A stretch of 63,184 nucleotides of DNA from an uncultured Actinomycetes bacterium (GTDB taxonomy: Bacteria; Actinomycetota; Acidimicrobiia; IMCC26256; JAGPDB01): contig CALMUU010000064.1 of NCBI GenBank assembly GCA_937872965.1, positions 1-63,184 of the forward strand. Reading direction: 5' to 3'. The notes under the pieces are model-generated. The model made no database searches and had not been told where the DNA came from. It saw nothing but the letters and a program-made list of their open reading frames with translations. A program made the position numbers and the translations under genes. Shown piece after piece: positions 35,695-44,290 of the stretch. How positions within the stretch are numbered: position 1 is the stretch's first letter; each line of letters opens with the position of its first letter.

Positions 35695-36630
35695 TTAGTG
35701 CTTGTTAGGGAGTGCCAAGCCGCGCTCATCAAGTTTCTCGATGATTTCATCAAGCGACTTTTGACCGAAGTTGGTAAGAGCGAGAAGCTCTTCTGCACTC
35801 ATGGCCAACAATTGACCGATTGTTTCAAGACGCGCACGACGCAAGCAGTTGCGAGGACGTTCCGAAAGGTCGAGTTCGTCAACCGAAAGATCAAGGTCAG
35901 GCGATGTTGTGCTTGCAGGAGCAAGTTCACCAAGTTCAAGACCCTGAGGGTTCTCAGAAAGTTCTGAGATAAGACCCATAAGGTTTTGCAAAGTCGATGT
36001 TGCGCTTGCAAGTGCCTCACGAGGAGTCATGGAACCATCGGTCTCAATCTCAACAGTGAGTTCGTCGAAGTTTGTTGCTTGTTCTACACGGGTTGGAGCT
36101 ACTGCATAGCTCACTCGACGTACTGGTGAGAAAATCGCATCAATAGGTATAACACCGATCGTTGATGTTCCCTTTGCACGATCCACGCTCTGGTAACCAC
36201 GACCTTGCTCGATCGTTAAGTCACAGGCAAAGTGTGCTTTGTCGTTTAAGTTTGCAATAACAAGATCAGGATTAATGATCGTTACTTCAGAAGACACTTC
36301 AATGTCTCCGGCAGTAACTTGACCAGGCCCTGTTTTGTCGATACGTGCTGTGATTGCTTCATCTGAAAAAGAAGTCAACACGATGTCTTTAATGTTCAAA
36401 ATAACGTCTGTAACGTCTTCCTTCACGCCAGCAATAACGTCGAACTCATGGAGAACGGTGTCAAAACGCACTTGAGAAACCGCTGTACCGGGAATCGATG
36501 ACAGCAAGGTGCGACGAATGGAGTTACCTAATGTCTGACCAAACCCAGGTTCGAGTGGTGAGATCGTGAACTTACAGGTGTTGCCGATTTGTTCGCCGGC
36601 TTCTACCTCAGGTCGTTGGATGATGAGCAT
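35695..36630 (-). CDS. rpoA: RNA polymerase alpha subunit
   Basis: Scaffold for polymerase assembly. 311 residues: N-terminal dimerisation domain (about 1-225; PLEPGFGQTLGNSIRRTLLSSIPG) and C-terminal DNA/activator-binding domain (about 245-311; LSERPRNCLRRARLETIGQLL, LTNFGQKSLDEI). The linker is acidic and Pro/Thr-poor. In the alpha operon between rpsD and rplQ. Confidence 0.98.
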   Translation of the reverse strand: MLIIQRPEVEAGEQIGNTCKFTISPLEPGFGQTLGNSIRRTLLSSIPGTAVSQVRFDTVLHEFDVIAGVKEDVTDVILNIKDIVLTSFSDEAITARIDKTGPGQVTAGDIEVSSEVTIINPDLVIANLNDKAHFACDLTIEQGRGYQSVDRAKGTSTIGVIPIDAIFSPVRRVSYAVAPTRVEQATNFDELTVEIETDGSMTPREALASATSTLQNLMGLISELSENPQGLELGELAPASTTSPDLDLSVDELDLSERPRNCLRRARLETIGQLLAMSAEELLALTNFGQKSLDEIIEKLDERGLALPNKH

Positions 36631-36674
36631 GTGTTCTCCTTATTTAAGAGGTTGGTGCAGTTAGCGAGGAGCTA

Positions 36675-37298
36675 CTACTTCGAGTACAACTCGACGATGA
36701 GCTGTTCGCGGACAGGAACGTCGATCTGTTCTCGGATCGGTAATTCAGAAATGGTAATTTTGGCATCGTTCTTGTTGACTTCGATCCACATCGGTGGAGT
36801 GTGGTCAACAACTTCGATGGAGTGACGGACAACGATCATTTCTTTCGCACGAGAAGTCAAAGCAATAACATCGCCCTTGAGTAACTGGTAGCTAGGAATG
36901 TCGACGCGCTTGCCATTGACGTGAATGTGACCATGTCGAATGAACTGGCGAGCTTGCGAACGAGACGCTGCAAAACCGGAACGGAAAACAACGTTGTCGA
37001 GACGCGATTCAAGAATCTGAAGAAGATTGTCACCCGTCTTACCTGCACGACGTGCAGCTTCCTTGAAAGTAATACGGAATTGCTTTTCGAGCACACCGTA
37101 AATACGACGAGCCTTCTGCTTTTCACGCAACTGGAGTAAGTACTCGGTTTCACGCACTCGCCCACGACCGTGTTGGCCTGGAGGGTAAGGGCGACGTTCG
37201 ATTGGGCACTTCATTGAGTCACACTTTGCGCCCTTGAGAAATAACTTCATTCGTTCGCGACGACACAAACGACATACGGGTCCGGTATAACGAGCCAT
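36675..37298 (-). CDS. rpsD: 30S ribosomal protein S4
   Basis: 16S-binding assembly initiator, 207 residues. This is the zinc-binding (C+) form: Cys 9, 12, 26 and 31 (CRLC...KCDSMKC). The S4 RNA-binding domain is SRLDNVVFRSGFAASRSQARQFIRHGHIHVNGKRVD. Starts 2 bases after the rpsK stop. Confidence 0.97.
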   Translation of the reverse strand: MARYTGPVCRLCRRERMKLFLKGAKCDSMKCPIERRPYPPGQHGRGRVRETEYLLQLREKQKARRIYGVLEKQFRITFKEAARRAGKTGDNLLQILESRLDNVVFRSGFAASRSQARQFIRHGHIHVNGKRVDIPSYQLLKGDVIALTSRAKEMIVVRHSIEVVDHTPPMWIEVNKNDAKITISELPIREQIDVPVREQLIVELYSK

Positions 37299-37300
37299 GC

Positions 37301-37696
37301 TTATACCCTCCGTCTCTTAGGTAAACGACATCCATTATGAGGCAGTGGGGTGACATCTTTGATACCCACAACTTCGATGCCGAGAGCTTGGATAGAACGG
37401 ATTGCTGTTTCGCGGCCAGATCCAGGACCTTTAACGAGAACATCAACTTTTTTCACGCCGTGTTCCATTGCAGCCTTGCCAGCTTGTTCTGCAACAAGTT
37501 GAGCAGCATAGGGAGTTGACTTTCGTGAGCCTTTGAATCCGACCTGTCCGGAACTTGCCCAACAGATGACATTTCCCTGCTGGTCAGAAAACGAAACAAT
37601 CGTGTTATTAAAGGAGCTCTTGATATGTGCCACACCATAGAAAACGTCTTTACGTTCTTTTTTCTTAGGGCGGCGAGTTTTAGTAGGAGTCGCCAT
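37301..37696 (-). CDS. rpsK: 30S ribosomal protein S11
   Basis: 131 residues. Signatures: [41 protein letters not shown] and the end [15 protein letters not shown]. Start shares one base with the rpsM stop (TAATG), so translation is coupled. Confidence 0.97.
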   Translation of the reverse strand: MATPTKTRRPKKKERKDVFYGVAHIKSSFNNTIVSFSDQQGNVICWASSGQVGFKGSRKSTPYAAQLVAEQAGKAAMEHGVKKVDVLVKGPGSGRETAIRSIQALGIEVVGIKDVTPLPHNGCRLPKRRRV

Positions 37697-38073
37697 TACT
37701 TAGTTACCTTCTTCTTACCGGCCACTGTCTTCTTTGGTCCCTTTCGCGTACGAGCATTGGTGCTTGTGCGTTGCCCGCGAACAGGAAGACCACGACGGTG
37801 GCGAATACCGACGTAACAGCCGATTTCCATTTTTCGTTTAATGTTTTGTGAAACATCTCGTCGAAGGTCACCTTCAACTTTGACGTTTGCGTCGATGTAC
37901 TGACGAAGCTTGGCCACTTCTTCTTCGGAAAGATCGCGAACACGCGTCTGACCGGGAAGGTTGGTTGCTTCACAGATTTGGAGAGCAGTTCTGCGTCCAA
38001 TTCCATATATATAAGAGAGAGAGATGTCGATCCGCTTTTCGCGGGGAATGTCGACGCCGGCGATACGTGCCAT
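37696..38073 (-). CDS. rpsM: 30S ribosomal protein S13
   Basis: Head protein contacting tRNA and L5. 125 residues from ATG 38073 ([13 protein letters not shown]); the 12 upstream in-frame residues are not part of S13. Conserved [18 protein letters not shown] and [23 protein letters not shown]. Confidence 0.97.
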   Translation of the reverse strand: MARIAGVDIPREKRIDISLSYIYGIGRRTALQICEATNLPGQTRVRDLSEEEVAKLRQYIDANVKVEGDLRRDVSQNIKRKMEIGCYVGIRHRRGLPVRGQRTSTNARTRKGPKKTVAGKKKVTK

Positions 38074-38109
38074 AGAAACCTTCAGTACCTTTCTTAATTG
38101 TAAAAACAA

Positions 38110-38223
38110 TTACCCTTGACGTTGTTTGTGTCGTGGGTTTTCACAAATGACGCGTACAGATCCGTGTCGACGAATAACGCGACACTTCTCACACATCTTT
38201 TTTACGGACGGACGAACTTTCAT
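38110..38223 (-). CDS. rpmJ: 50S ribosomal protein L36
   Basis: 37-residue zinc protein found by direct translation: [20 protein letters not shown], then [17 protein letters not shown]. Cys 11, Cys 14, Cys 27 and His 32 form the zinc site. Between infA and rpsM in standard order. Confidence 0.96.
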   Translation of the reverse strand: MKVRPSVKKMCEKCRVIRRHGSVRVICENPRHKQRQG

Positions 38224-38275
38224 TTATTTACCTTTTTGGTTCAATCTTGTATGTGCTACGAAGTGAGTTCTCAAA

Positions 38276-38506
38276 TTATTTATACCGATAGGTGATGCGG
38301 CCCTGATTGAGATCATATGTAGTGAGCTCAACTTGGACTTTATCTCCGGGAAGAATTCGAATGTAGTGCATTCTCATTTTTCCTGATATCTGCGCGATGA
38401 TTTTGTGACCATTTTCGAGTTCAACTCGAAACATTGCATTACCCAAAGCTTCGGTGACTGTGCCATCAAGCACAATGACATCTTCTTTATCTTTGGACAA
38501 GTCCAC
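38276..38506 (-). CDS. infA: Translation initiation factor IF-1
   Basis: OB-fold factor occupying the A site during initiation. About 74-76 residues: [20 protein letters not shown], then [10 protein letters not shown] and the end [14 protein letters not shown] 38506 is the longest start; TTG 38500 is at least as likely, because GGAG lies five bases before it. Heads the rpmJ-rpsM-rpsK-rpsD-rpoA-rplQ transcript. The usual map gene is not upstream. Confidence 0.96.
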   Translation of the reverse strand: MDLSKDKEDVIVLDGTVTEALGNAMFRVELENGHKIIAQISGKMRMHYIRILPGDKVQVELTTYDLNQGRITYRYK

Positions 38507-38822
38507 TCCATCATCATCGTTTTTTCTCGCGAAAAAATGACATCGTTATTTTCGGGTGAGAATCTGTGCCATTGCCGCAGCACAACATTCTCGGTTTTGA
38601 GACGAGGGACAATATTAGACTATTTGCCCTGTCATCGGCGAATTCCGCTGGAAAGGTGTCTCGTTCTTGCGCTGCGCGGATATCCTTCGCGAGCTCCTTC
38701 GTTTCACTCAGGACTCCCTACGGTCGGTTCAGGATGGGAGTAATACTCATTAAGTGTTGATGTTTTCGCGTGTTCGTCCTGGTAGATACTCGTTTTGTGT
38801 GGGTTGCATGCTTGGGGCATCA
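38507..38822. other. Gene-free gap upstream of infA
   Basis: Holds the infA leader and presumably its promoter, then family B copies (38688-38738: TCCTTCGCGAGCTCC, CACTCAGGACTCC and GGTTCAGGATGGG). I see no other gene or clear RNA structure here. Confidence 0.5.
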
Positions 38823-38825
38823 TAG

Positions 38826-39056
38826 GTTGATGAAAAAGCTTGTGTTCGGTGTGTTGCTTGTGGGTCTTTGAAAATGGTTCGAAACGGTAAAGCAAGTGGG
38901 TCTAAACAGCGGTTTAAGTGTTGTGATTGTAGCCACAAAGTTGTCGTTGTGCCCTGCCACGAGGTCCAGGATATTTACCCGAGGCCAACAAGGGCAAAGG
39001 AATTAAGAAAAGCGGGTGCATCAGGATCATCACCCGCAAAAGACAAAAGTTCATAG
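38826..39056 (+). pseudogene. Transposase-like zinc-ribbon remnant
   Basis: Open frame from a stop at 38823 to 39056 with no good start. Translation gives ACVRCVACGS, then KMVRNGKASGSKQRFKCCDC. This is the N-terminal zinc ribbon of IS1/ISNCY-style transposases (CxxC...NGKxxxxKQRxxCxxC). The next 40 residues no longer match a transposase and there is no catalytic domain. Plausibly the stub of an insertion that removed map. It is the only trace of an insertion sequence in the window. Confidence 0.55.
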
Positions 39057-39189
39057 TTCCTAAAAGTCAGATCATTGCATGAGAAATCTCAGTTCGTGAT
39101 TATCAATTATCTATCAATGAATAAAGTGTGCACTTTCTGAGGACAAGGGGCAATAATGCTGGATACAGTGATGGGCTGAGCCCTCAATG

Positions 39190-39864
39190 CTAGAGGGATT
39201 GAGATCGTCGATCTACAACTTCAGTGATGCGAGAAAAAACCACTTCTGTTGTTCCTAGACCGTCCACTATTTCAAGTAAACCACGATCTTCATAGAATGC
39301 CAAAAGCGGTTGCGTTTCTTTTTCGTAAATCTCAAGTCGTCGCTTAATAGCAAGTTCGCTATCATCAGAACGTTGGCGAACTTCTCCCCCACATCGATCA
39401 CAAATCCATTGTTCTTTAGGCGGACGCTCAACATGATAATTTGTCCCACACTCAATACACACACGACGACCCGTTAAGCGTTTGAGCACAACATCACTAT
39501 CAACTTCCACATTGATTGCGCAATGCAGTGGTGAATTCTTTTCTTTCAGGAGAACTTCTAGCGCAACTGCTTGAACATTAGTGCGAGGAAACCCATCGAG
39601 AACGAAACCTTTTGTAAGAAGTTCAGGCATCGTTTCAAACTTTTCTTGTACAACCTTGATGACAGTATCATCAGGGACAAGCTCGCCTTGATCAAGAAAG
39701 GATCGTGCTTCGCGACCTGCAGGTGTACCCTGACGAATAGCGGTACGGAAGATTTCGCCCGTCGACAAATGTTCCAATGCGAAGTGCGCAACCAACAGCT
39801 CAGCCTGGGTACCTTTACCGGCTCCCTGCTTGCCAAAAAGAATGATTCGAGGTGCTTGCGTCAT
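39190..39864 (-). CDS. adk: Adenylate kinase
   Basis: Balances ATP, ADP and AMP. 224 residues. P-loop FGKQGAGKGTQAE; AMP site GFPRTNVQA. The lid domain is the long zinc form: CIECG...CDRCGG (two Cys-x2-Cys pairs), as in many Gram-positives. Downstream of secY in the spc operon, but separated from it by 450 bases of repeats. Confidence 0.96.
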   Translation of the reverse strand: MTQAPRIILFGKQGAGKGTQAELLVAHFALEHLSTGEIFRTAIRQGTPAGREARSFLDQGELVPDDTVIKVVQEKFETMPELLTKGFVLDGFPRTNVQAVALEVLLKEKNSPLHCAINVEVDSDVVLKRLTGRRVCIECGTNYHVERPPKEQWICDRCGGEVRQRSDDSELAIKRRLEIYEKETQPLLAFYEDRGLLEIVDGLGTTEVVFSRITEVVDRRSQSL

Positions 39865-40314
39865 AGTGAATTAGACAAAGACTATAGGGGCTGATTGCCC
39901 ACTATGTCGCACCAACCCGGCAACAACTGTGCACAGTTAGGGTCTGATCTTGGAAAAGCGACACAGTCGTCCTGAGGCTTTAGCCGAAGGATCTCAAAAT
40001 CGAAGTGGTCAACGAAGTTGAGATCCTTCGTAAACTCAGGATGACTAGTCGGACCCTCCCCACAAAAATCGGCGTGTTGGCAGTTCGTTCAGTTGTCACG
40101 AGATTATTCCAAGCAGGTGCGACCCTCCCCGCACGCGACGACGCATCAGCAGGCCGTTCAGTTGTTACACGATCCAAAAACGTAAGGTCTGTCCTCACGG
40201 AAAGTGCGGACAGACCTCTTACTGTAAGTCGAGATCCTTCGTCGAGGTCCTTCGTAAAACTCAGGACTCCCTTCGGTCGGCTCTCACTCAGGATGATTGA
40301 GCGCTAGCGCTCAA
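39865..40314. repeat. Nested repeat region between secY and adk
   Basis: A family C element (39937-40090, reverse) whose loop contains two family B copies (39970-40046). A second family C element follows (40115-40165). Then a 10-base hairpin, AGGTCTGTCC/GGACAGACCT (40185-40217), and further family B copies (40230-40296). No gene. Confidence 0.7.
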
Positions 40315-40316
40315 TC
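40295..40316. repeat. 22-base perfect palindrome at the secY stop
   Basis: GATTGAGCGCT and its exact complement AGCGCTCAATC, overlapping the first bases of the secY TGA. As RNA it would be a short stem; no T-run follows. Confidence 0.6.
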
Positions 40317-41646
40317 ACTTAGAAAGAAAGCCCTCATAATTGCGCAACGACATCTGAGCGTCAATCTGCTTCATCGTTTCAAGTGCAACACCAACAAGGA
40401 TCAACATCGATACACCACCGAAAGGAAACTGACTGATGTTCCATAGAATTGTAACAACAATTGGTAATCCAGCAATTGCGGCGATTGTCATCGCGCCCGG
40501 CAATGTAATTCGATTCACAATTCGTGCCAGATAACGTTCAGTTTCTTGTCCCGGTTTGATACCCGGAATATAGCCGCCTTGTTTACGAATGATATCTGCT
40601 TGTTGCGTGGGGTTAAAAGCAATGTACGTATAGAAATAAGCAAACGCAAGAATCAGAGTGACTTCAACAAGAAGGTACCACCACGACTGACCATTAATGA
40701 AGTGCGTGTCAACGAAATCACGAAGGCCTTTGTTGTCGACCAGCCCTGCAACGAGCGCCGGAAATAACAGCAACGATTGAGCAAAAATCACAGGAACGAC
40801 ACCTGCAGTATTGACCTTGATCGGGATGTATGTACTTTGTCCACCCATCATCTTTCGACCGACAACTCGTTTTGCGAATTGCACGGGGATACGCCGTTGA
40901 CCAGATTCTATGAAAACAACACCTGCGATCATAGCAATACCCATTGTTGCGATCACCCAGAACTTATACGTTCCACCTTCTGTCCACACGGCAGCAAACT
41001 GAAAAGGAACCGAACTTGCCACAGAAGCAAAAATCAGAATCGACATTCCATTACCAATACCCTTTTGCGTGATCAACTCACCGAGCCACATCAAGAGTGC
41101 AGTACCTGCGACCAGTGTCAGAATCATGAAAAGAAATTTTGGCGTCGTCATATTCTTCACAAGAAAGGATGTAACCGTAGTATCGTCAGCCGTTTGGAAA
41201 CTTTGTCCGTAGAGCTGTCCTTTATTCAATTGGTATACAAGAACGGACGATTGAAGGAGCGCAAGCAACATCGTTACGTAGCGTGTTGTTTGTGTAACTT
41301 TCTTTTGACCATCAGGTCCTTCTTGTTGCCAAGCTTTAATCTTGGGAATTACTTCTCCTAGTAGTTGCATGATAATACTGGCCGTAATATAGGGCATGAT
41401 TCCCAAGGCAAAGACAGCTAAGTTACGCAAACCTCCACCAGCGAGAAGTGCGAAGTAATTGAGAAGCCCTCCGCCCTGCTTTGAGAAGATGTCATTGTTT
41501 CCCAATGTATCTTGGACGACGTCGTAGTCGACGAATGGCAGGATGACGAAAGAACCTACGCGGTAAATAACGATAATCAGAAGCGTAAAGAGAATTTTTT
41601 TGCGCAAGTCCGCTATGCGAAACATCGATGCGAGTCGGTCAATCAC
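40315..41646 (-). CDS. secY: Protein translocase subunit SecY
   Basis: Channel of the Sec translocon, ten membrane helices. 443 residues from GTG 41646 (VIDRLASMFRIADLRKKILFTL). I chose this start because GGAGG lies 8 bases before it, and the longer frame adds a non-homologous leader. Plug and pore region includes GIMPYITASIIMQLL; cytoplasmic loop GIKPGQETERYL; the end MKQIDAQMSLRNYEGFLSK is canonical. Normally directly after rplO; here a VOC gene intervenes. Confidence 0.96.
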   Translation of the reverse strand: MIDRLASMFRIADLRKKILFTLLIIVIYRVGSFVILPFVDYDVVQDTLGNNDIFSKQGGGLLNYFALLAGGGLRNLAVFALGIMPYITASIIMQLLGEVIPKIKAWQQEGPDGQKKVTQTTRYVTMLLALLQSSVLVYQLNKGQLYGQSFQTADDTTVTSFLVKNMTTPKFLFMILTLVAGTALLMWLGELITQKGIGNGMSILIFASVASSVPFQFAAVWTEGGTYKFWVIATMGIAMIAGVVFIESGQRRIPVQFAKRVVGRKMMGGQSTYIPIKVNTAGVVPVIFAQSLLLFPALVAGLVDNKGLRDFVDTHFINGQSWWYLLVEVTLILAFAYFYTYIAFNPTQQADIIRKQGGYIPGIKPGQETERYLARIVNRITLPGAMTIAAIAGLPIVVTILWNISQFPFGGVSMLILVGVALETMKQIDAQMSLRNYEGFLSK

Positions 41647-41746
41647 TGAGTTATCCTCCAAATATTGATTCGTTGATGTAAGGGCATAAAACATGCCCCA
41701 CGATCCGGTACGAAGCGGGATTTATCCTAGTGGAGACTGGATGGAA

Positions 41747-41779
41747 ATACTCACATAAGGACTGTCCTTATGTGAGTAT
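41747..41779 (-). terminator. Perfect 33-base inverted repeat at the VOC gene stop
   Basis: ATACTCACATAAGGAC, one base, then the exact complement. The VOC stop codon (41768-41770) lies within it and the last codons (ILT) form one arm. It separates the VOC gene from secY. Probably a terminator or attenuator, or a DNA-binding site. Confidence 0.65.
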
Positions 41780-42253
41780 ACGTGCGGGCGTATCTGCACC
41801 AAAACGGGCAATTTCCTTGTCCATATCTAAGCGAGTGGTTTTCATCTCATCGCCCGAACCAATCAGTTCTGAGGGGACGATCCACATAATTTCGAATTCA
41901 TTGTTGTCGATATCGTGACCATAGACGCTCTTGGTTACACCATGGTCAGTAGCTCCCACGAAAGCGCCCAGTTCTTTAAGCTTCTTCTCAAAATCAACGA
42001 GATCCGAAAGTGTCTCAACCTGCCACGCGAGGTGATACAAACCCACGGCTGCACCACGGGGAATGATCGGAGCATCGTCACCTAACGAGAAAAGTCCAAG
42101 ATCATGGTCGTTAAGAGATCCCTTCGCTTTCAAGAACACGGCTCCCGGCATCTCGACGAGAGATTCCATCTCAAAAACGTCTTTGTAGAACTGTGCAGCT
42201 TTTGCAGCGTCGCGAACATAGAGGACTGCGTGATTGAGTCGAGTGATTGCCAT
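41768..42253 (-). CDS. VOC-superfamily (glyoxalase/dioxygenase-like) protein
   Basis: 161 residues with paired beta-alpha-beta-beta-beta modules. Candidate metal ligands are His8 (RLNHAVLYVRD), the mid-protein His in LYHLAWQVE, and Glu in NEFEIMWIVP. This pattern fits catechol-2,3-dioxygenase-like VOC enzymes; the reaction cannot be told. It is inserted between rplO and secY, which are normally adjacent, with repeat-filled gaps on both sides. Confidence 0.82.
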   Translation of the reverse strand: MAITRLNHAVLYVRDAAKAAQFYKDVFEMESLVEMPGAVFLKAKGSLNDHDLGLFSLGDDAPIIPRGAAVGLYHLAWQVETLSDLVDFEKKLKELGAFVGATDHGVTKSVYGHDIDNNEFEIMWIVPSELIGSGDEMKTTRLDMDKEIARFGADTPARILT

Positions 42254-42325
42254 AAGGCCACTATAACAATCCTGCTTTCAACACGTCATTCTGAGTGTAA
42301 CGAAGAATCTCTGATCAATGCGGTC

Positions 42326-42375
42326 AGCGTTGTGGATACTTTTTATCTATATGGATAAAAAGTATCCACAACGCT
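42326..42375. repeat. Family D hairpin, copy 1
   Basis: 22-base perfect arms (AGCGTTGTGGATACTTTTTA... and complement) around TATATG. The second copy is at 53335-53384. Both are followed by GCTTGAG and TCCTTCG. Confidence 0.85.
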
Positions 42376-42434
42376 GCTTGAGATCCTTCGCAAGCTCAGG
42401 ATTGTAGATGTCACGTTATTCGGTGTCGGTTTTC

Positions 42435-42562
42435 ATAGTGTTGGAGTGCCAAACGCTCACTATGTGAGTCTCAATCGACAAGACACTCGATCATTGCATA
42501 ACCACCACCACCGTTTAGTCAATTAAGACTCACCACATAAGTCTTTGACGCTCCAACACTAT
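42435..42562. repeat. Family E structured element, copy 1
   Basis: 128 bases bounded by ATAGTGTTGGAGTG and CGCTCCAACACTAT (13 of 14 paired). Inside, AGACTCACCACATAAGTCT near the 3' side and CTCACTATGTGAG near the 5' side form two more stems. Closely similar in plan to 55046-55160. Confidence 0.75.
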
Positions 42563-42642
42563 CAACACGATACCGTGATCCTTGGGCCTATTCCGCCACA
42601 AAACCCGAATTCTGTCACCGAAAAACGTGACATCTACAAGGA

Positions 42643-42774
42643 TGACAGGGAAGGACGAGCGACTGCGAGTTGCGTCGGGCTTTGCCCGCGCAACGACAAC
42701 AAACAAATCACAGGGAACGATCAGAGGAGCGACCGCGAGGCGTGTGCGCTTTGCGTACTCGCCGACGGACAAAC
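42643..42774. repeat. Two tandem family A elements downstream of rplO
   Basis: Copies at 42643-42707 (hairpin GGGCTTTGCCC) and 42708-42774 (hairpin GCGCTTTGCG). The second ends ACAAAC, directly before the rplO TGA. Confidence 0.8.
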
Positions 42775-43272
42775 TCAGTGATTGGTGTGTTGATTACCTT
42801 GTGCAGGTCGACGCTGATCGCCCCATGGAAGAGGAACGATTACACATGTTCCACCAGCAGCTTCAATTGCAGCTTTCGCTGTTGCTGAAAATCCATGTGC
42901 ATGAACATTTAAGGCTTTGTCTATTGCACCGCCACCAAGGACTTTAACGAAACCTTGTTTCTTTAAAATTCCTGCTGTACGCATCTTGCCTGGGTCGACT
43001 GTTGCGCCAGCATCAAAAGCTTCTGCAAGTGCATCAAGATTGAGAGAAAGATACTCCACACGGAAAGGGTTCGTGAAACCCTTGGCCTTAGGAGAACGGC
43101 GGTAAGTGGGTACTTGTCCACCTTCGAAACCTGCGAACACGGTGTTGCGGGCGTGCTGTCCTTTCGAACCACGTCCTGCTGTTTTTCCACCCTTACCTGA
43201 GATACCACGACCAACACGCTTTTTCTTGTGCTTTTCGCCTTCTGCTGGAGCTAAATCGTTAATTTTGATCAT
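42775..43272 (-). CDS. rplO: 50S ribosomal protein L15
   Basis: 165 residues. Glycine-rich N-terminus KRVGRGISGKGGKTAGRGSKGQHARN, then FEGGQVPTYRRSPKAKGF, and the C-terminal KALNVHAHGFSATAKAAIEAAGG. Starts 2 bases after the rpmD stop. The last residues (DQRRPAQGNQHTNH) exceed the family's usual end. Confidence 0.96.
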   Translation of the reverse strand: MIKINDLAPAEGEKHKKKRVGRGISGKGGKTAGRGSKGQHARNTVFAGFEGGQVPTYRRSPKAKGFTNPFRVEYLSLNLDALAEAFDAGATVDPGKMRTAGILKKQGFVKVLGGGAIDKALNVHAHGFSATAKAAIEAAGGTCVIVPLPWGDQRRPAQGNQHTNH

Positions 43273-43274
43273 GG

Positions 43275-43547
43275 TTATTCCTTCGCTGCGCTGGGATTTT
43301 TCGTCGAAGCACCGGCAGAGCCGGATGCTTCTCGCGGTCGCTCATCCTTCGCTTCCTGTGATTGTGCATCAGCTTCGCTAACTTCTACCAAGTGAGGAAC
43401 ACGTGCAATCATGCCGCGAACTACTGGGTTATCTTCGTGTGTACGAGAACGACCAATGCGACCAAGTCCAAGGGCGCGAATAGTTCCGCGTGTCTTGGGC
43501 TTCGCACCGATAGTACCCTTAACTTGGGTTACTACAATTTTTGCCAT
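43275..43547 (-). CDS. rpmD: 50S ribosomal protein L30 with repeat-encoded C-terminus
   Basis: Core residues 1-63 are ordinary L30 (VTQVKGTIGAKPKTRGTIRALGLGRIG... VRGMIARVPHLVEV). The last 27 residues (EAKDERPREASGSAGASTK...) are encoded by a family A repeat in sense orientation, giving 90 residues versus about 60 for the family. One base of overlap with the rpsE stop (TAATG). Confidence 0.95.
   Translation of the reverse strand: MAKIVVTQVKGTIGAKPKTRGTIRALGLGRIGRSRTHEDNPVVRGMIARVPHLVEVSEADAQSQEAKDERPREASGSAGASTKNPSAAKE
43298..43361. repeat. Family A element inside rpmD
   Basis: Reverse complement reads TCACAGGAAGCGAAGGATGA, GCGACCGCGAG, hairpin CCGGCTCTGCCGG, then TTCGACGAAAAA. This is the family A plan throughout, open in the rpmD frame. 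Confidence 0.85.
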
Positions 43548-44281
43548 TATGCCTTCACCTCTGCAGGTTCTTTAGCGCTGTCTTTTGCAGCGTCTTTGCG
43601 TGAACGTTGAGTTTCTTTATACGCAGCGTACATACCCTTGGTTGTAACTTCTTCTGGAGACTTTCCACGAAGACGTGCAACATCTTCGGGACGCTTCATT
43701 GTTTTGAGACCATTGATTGTTGCGTAGCTTACGTTGATTGCGTTTGCGGATCCAAGCGATTTAGCAAGAATGTCTTGCACGCCCGCAGCTTCAAGAATCG
43801 TACGAACAGCACCACCGGCGATAACTCCAGTACCAGGAGCAGCAGGCTTGAGCATCACGCGCGCAGCGTCATGGATACCAATGTTCATGTGCGTTACGGA
43901 TGCGCCAGCAAGAGGAACAGAAAAAACATTCTTCTTCGCTTCTTCGATACCTTTTTGGATAGCAGCAGGAACTTCTTTTGCCTTACCGTATCCAAGACCA
44001 ACGTTTCCGTTACCGTCACCGACGACGACAAGTGCGGTGAAAGCGAAACGACGTCCACCCTTAACAACCTTTGCTACACGGTTGATCGCAATAACGCGTT
44101 CTTCGAGTCCACCAGCGTCACGTTCGCGGTCTCCACCACGTCCACCATCACGGTTATCACGTCCACCACCAGAACGTCCGCCATCACGGCCACCACCTTT
44201 GGCGCCACGTGTATCTTTAGCAGCAGCTGGAGCAGCTGCGGCTGTTGGCTCTGTTGGAGTTGTTGCATCAGTCATAATCAA
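43547..44281 (-). CDS. rpsE: 30S ribosomal protein S5, with N-terminal Arg/Gly/Asp extension
   Basis: 244 residues versus about 165-200. Residues 1-55 are low complexity ([10 protein letters not shown], then [22 protein letters not shown]), resembling RGG boxes. The core follows: [37 protein letters not shown], and the C-terminal domain [19 protein letters not shown]. The tail is acidic/basic ([14 protein letters not shown]). Extended S5 N-termini are common in actinobacteria. Confidence 0.95.
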   Translation of the reverse strand: MIMTDATTPTEPTAAAAPAAAKDTRGAKGGGRDGGRSGGGRDNRDGGRGGDRERDAGGLEERVIAINRVAKVVKGGRRFAFTALVVVGDGNGNVGLGYGKAKEVPAAIQKGIEEAKKNVFSVPLAGASVTHMNIGIHDAARVMLKPAAPGTGVIAGGAVRTILEAAGVQDILAKSLGSANAINVSYATINGLKTMKRPEDVARLRGKSPEEVTTKGMYAAYKETQRSRKDAAKDSAKEPAEVKA

Positions 44282-44290
44282 TAATCTTTC

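Larger units (their letters stand above)
42254..42774. other. Repeat-filled gap upstream of the VOC gene
   Basis: No gene. In order: family B (42283-42312), family D hairpin (42326-42375), family B (42379-42404), family E element (42435-42562), about 80 bases without visible structure, then two family A copies (42643-42774). Confidence 0.7.
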
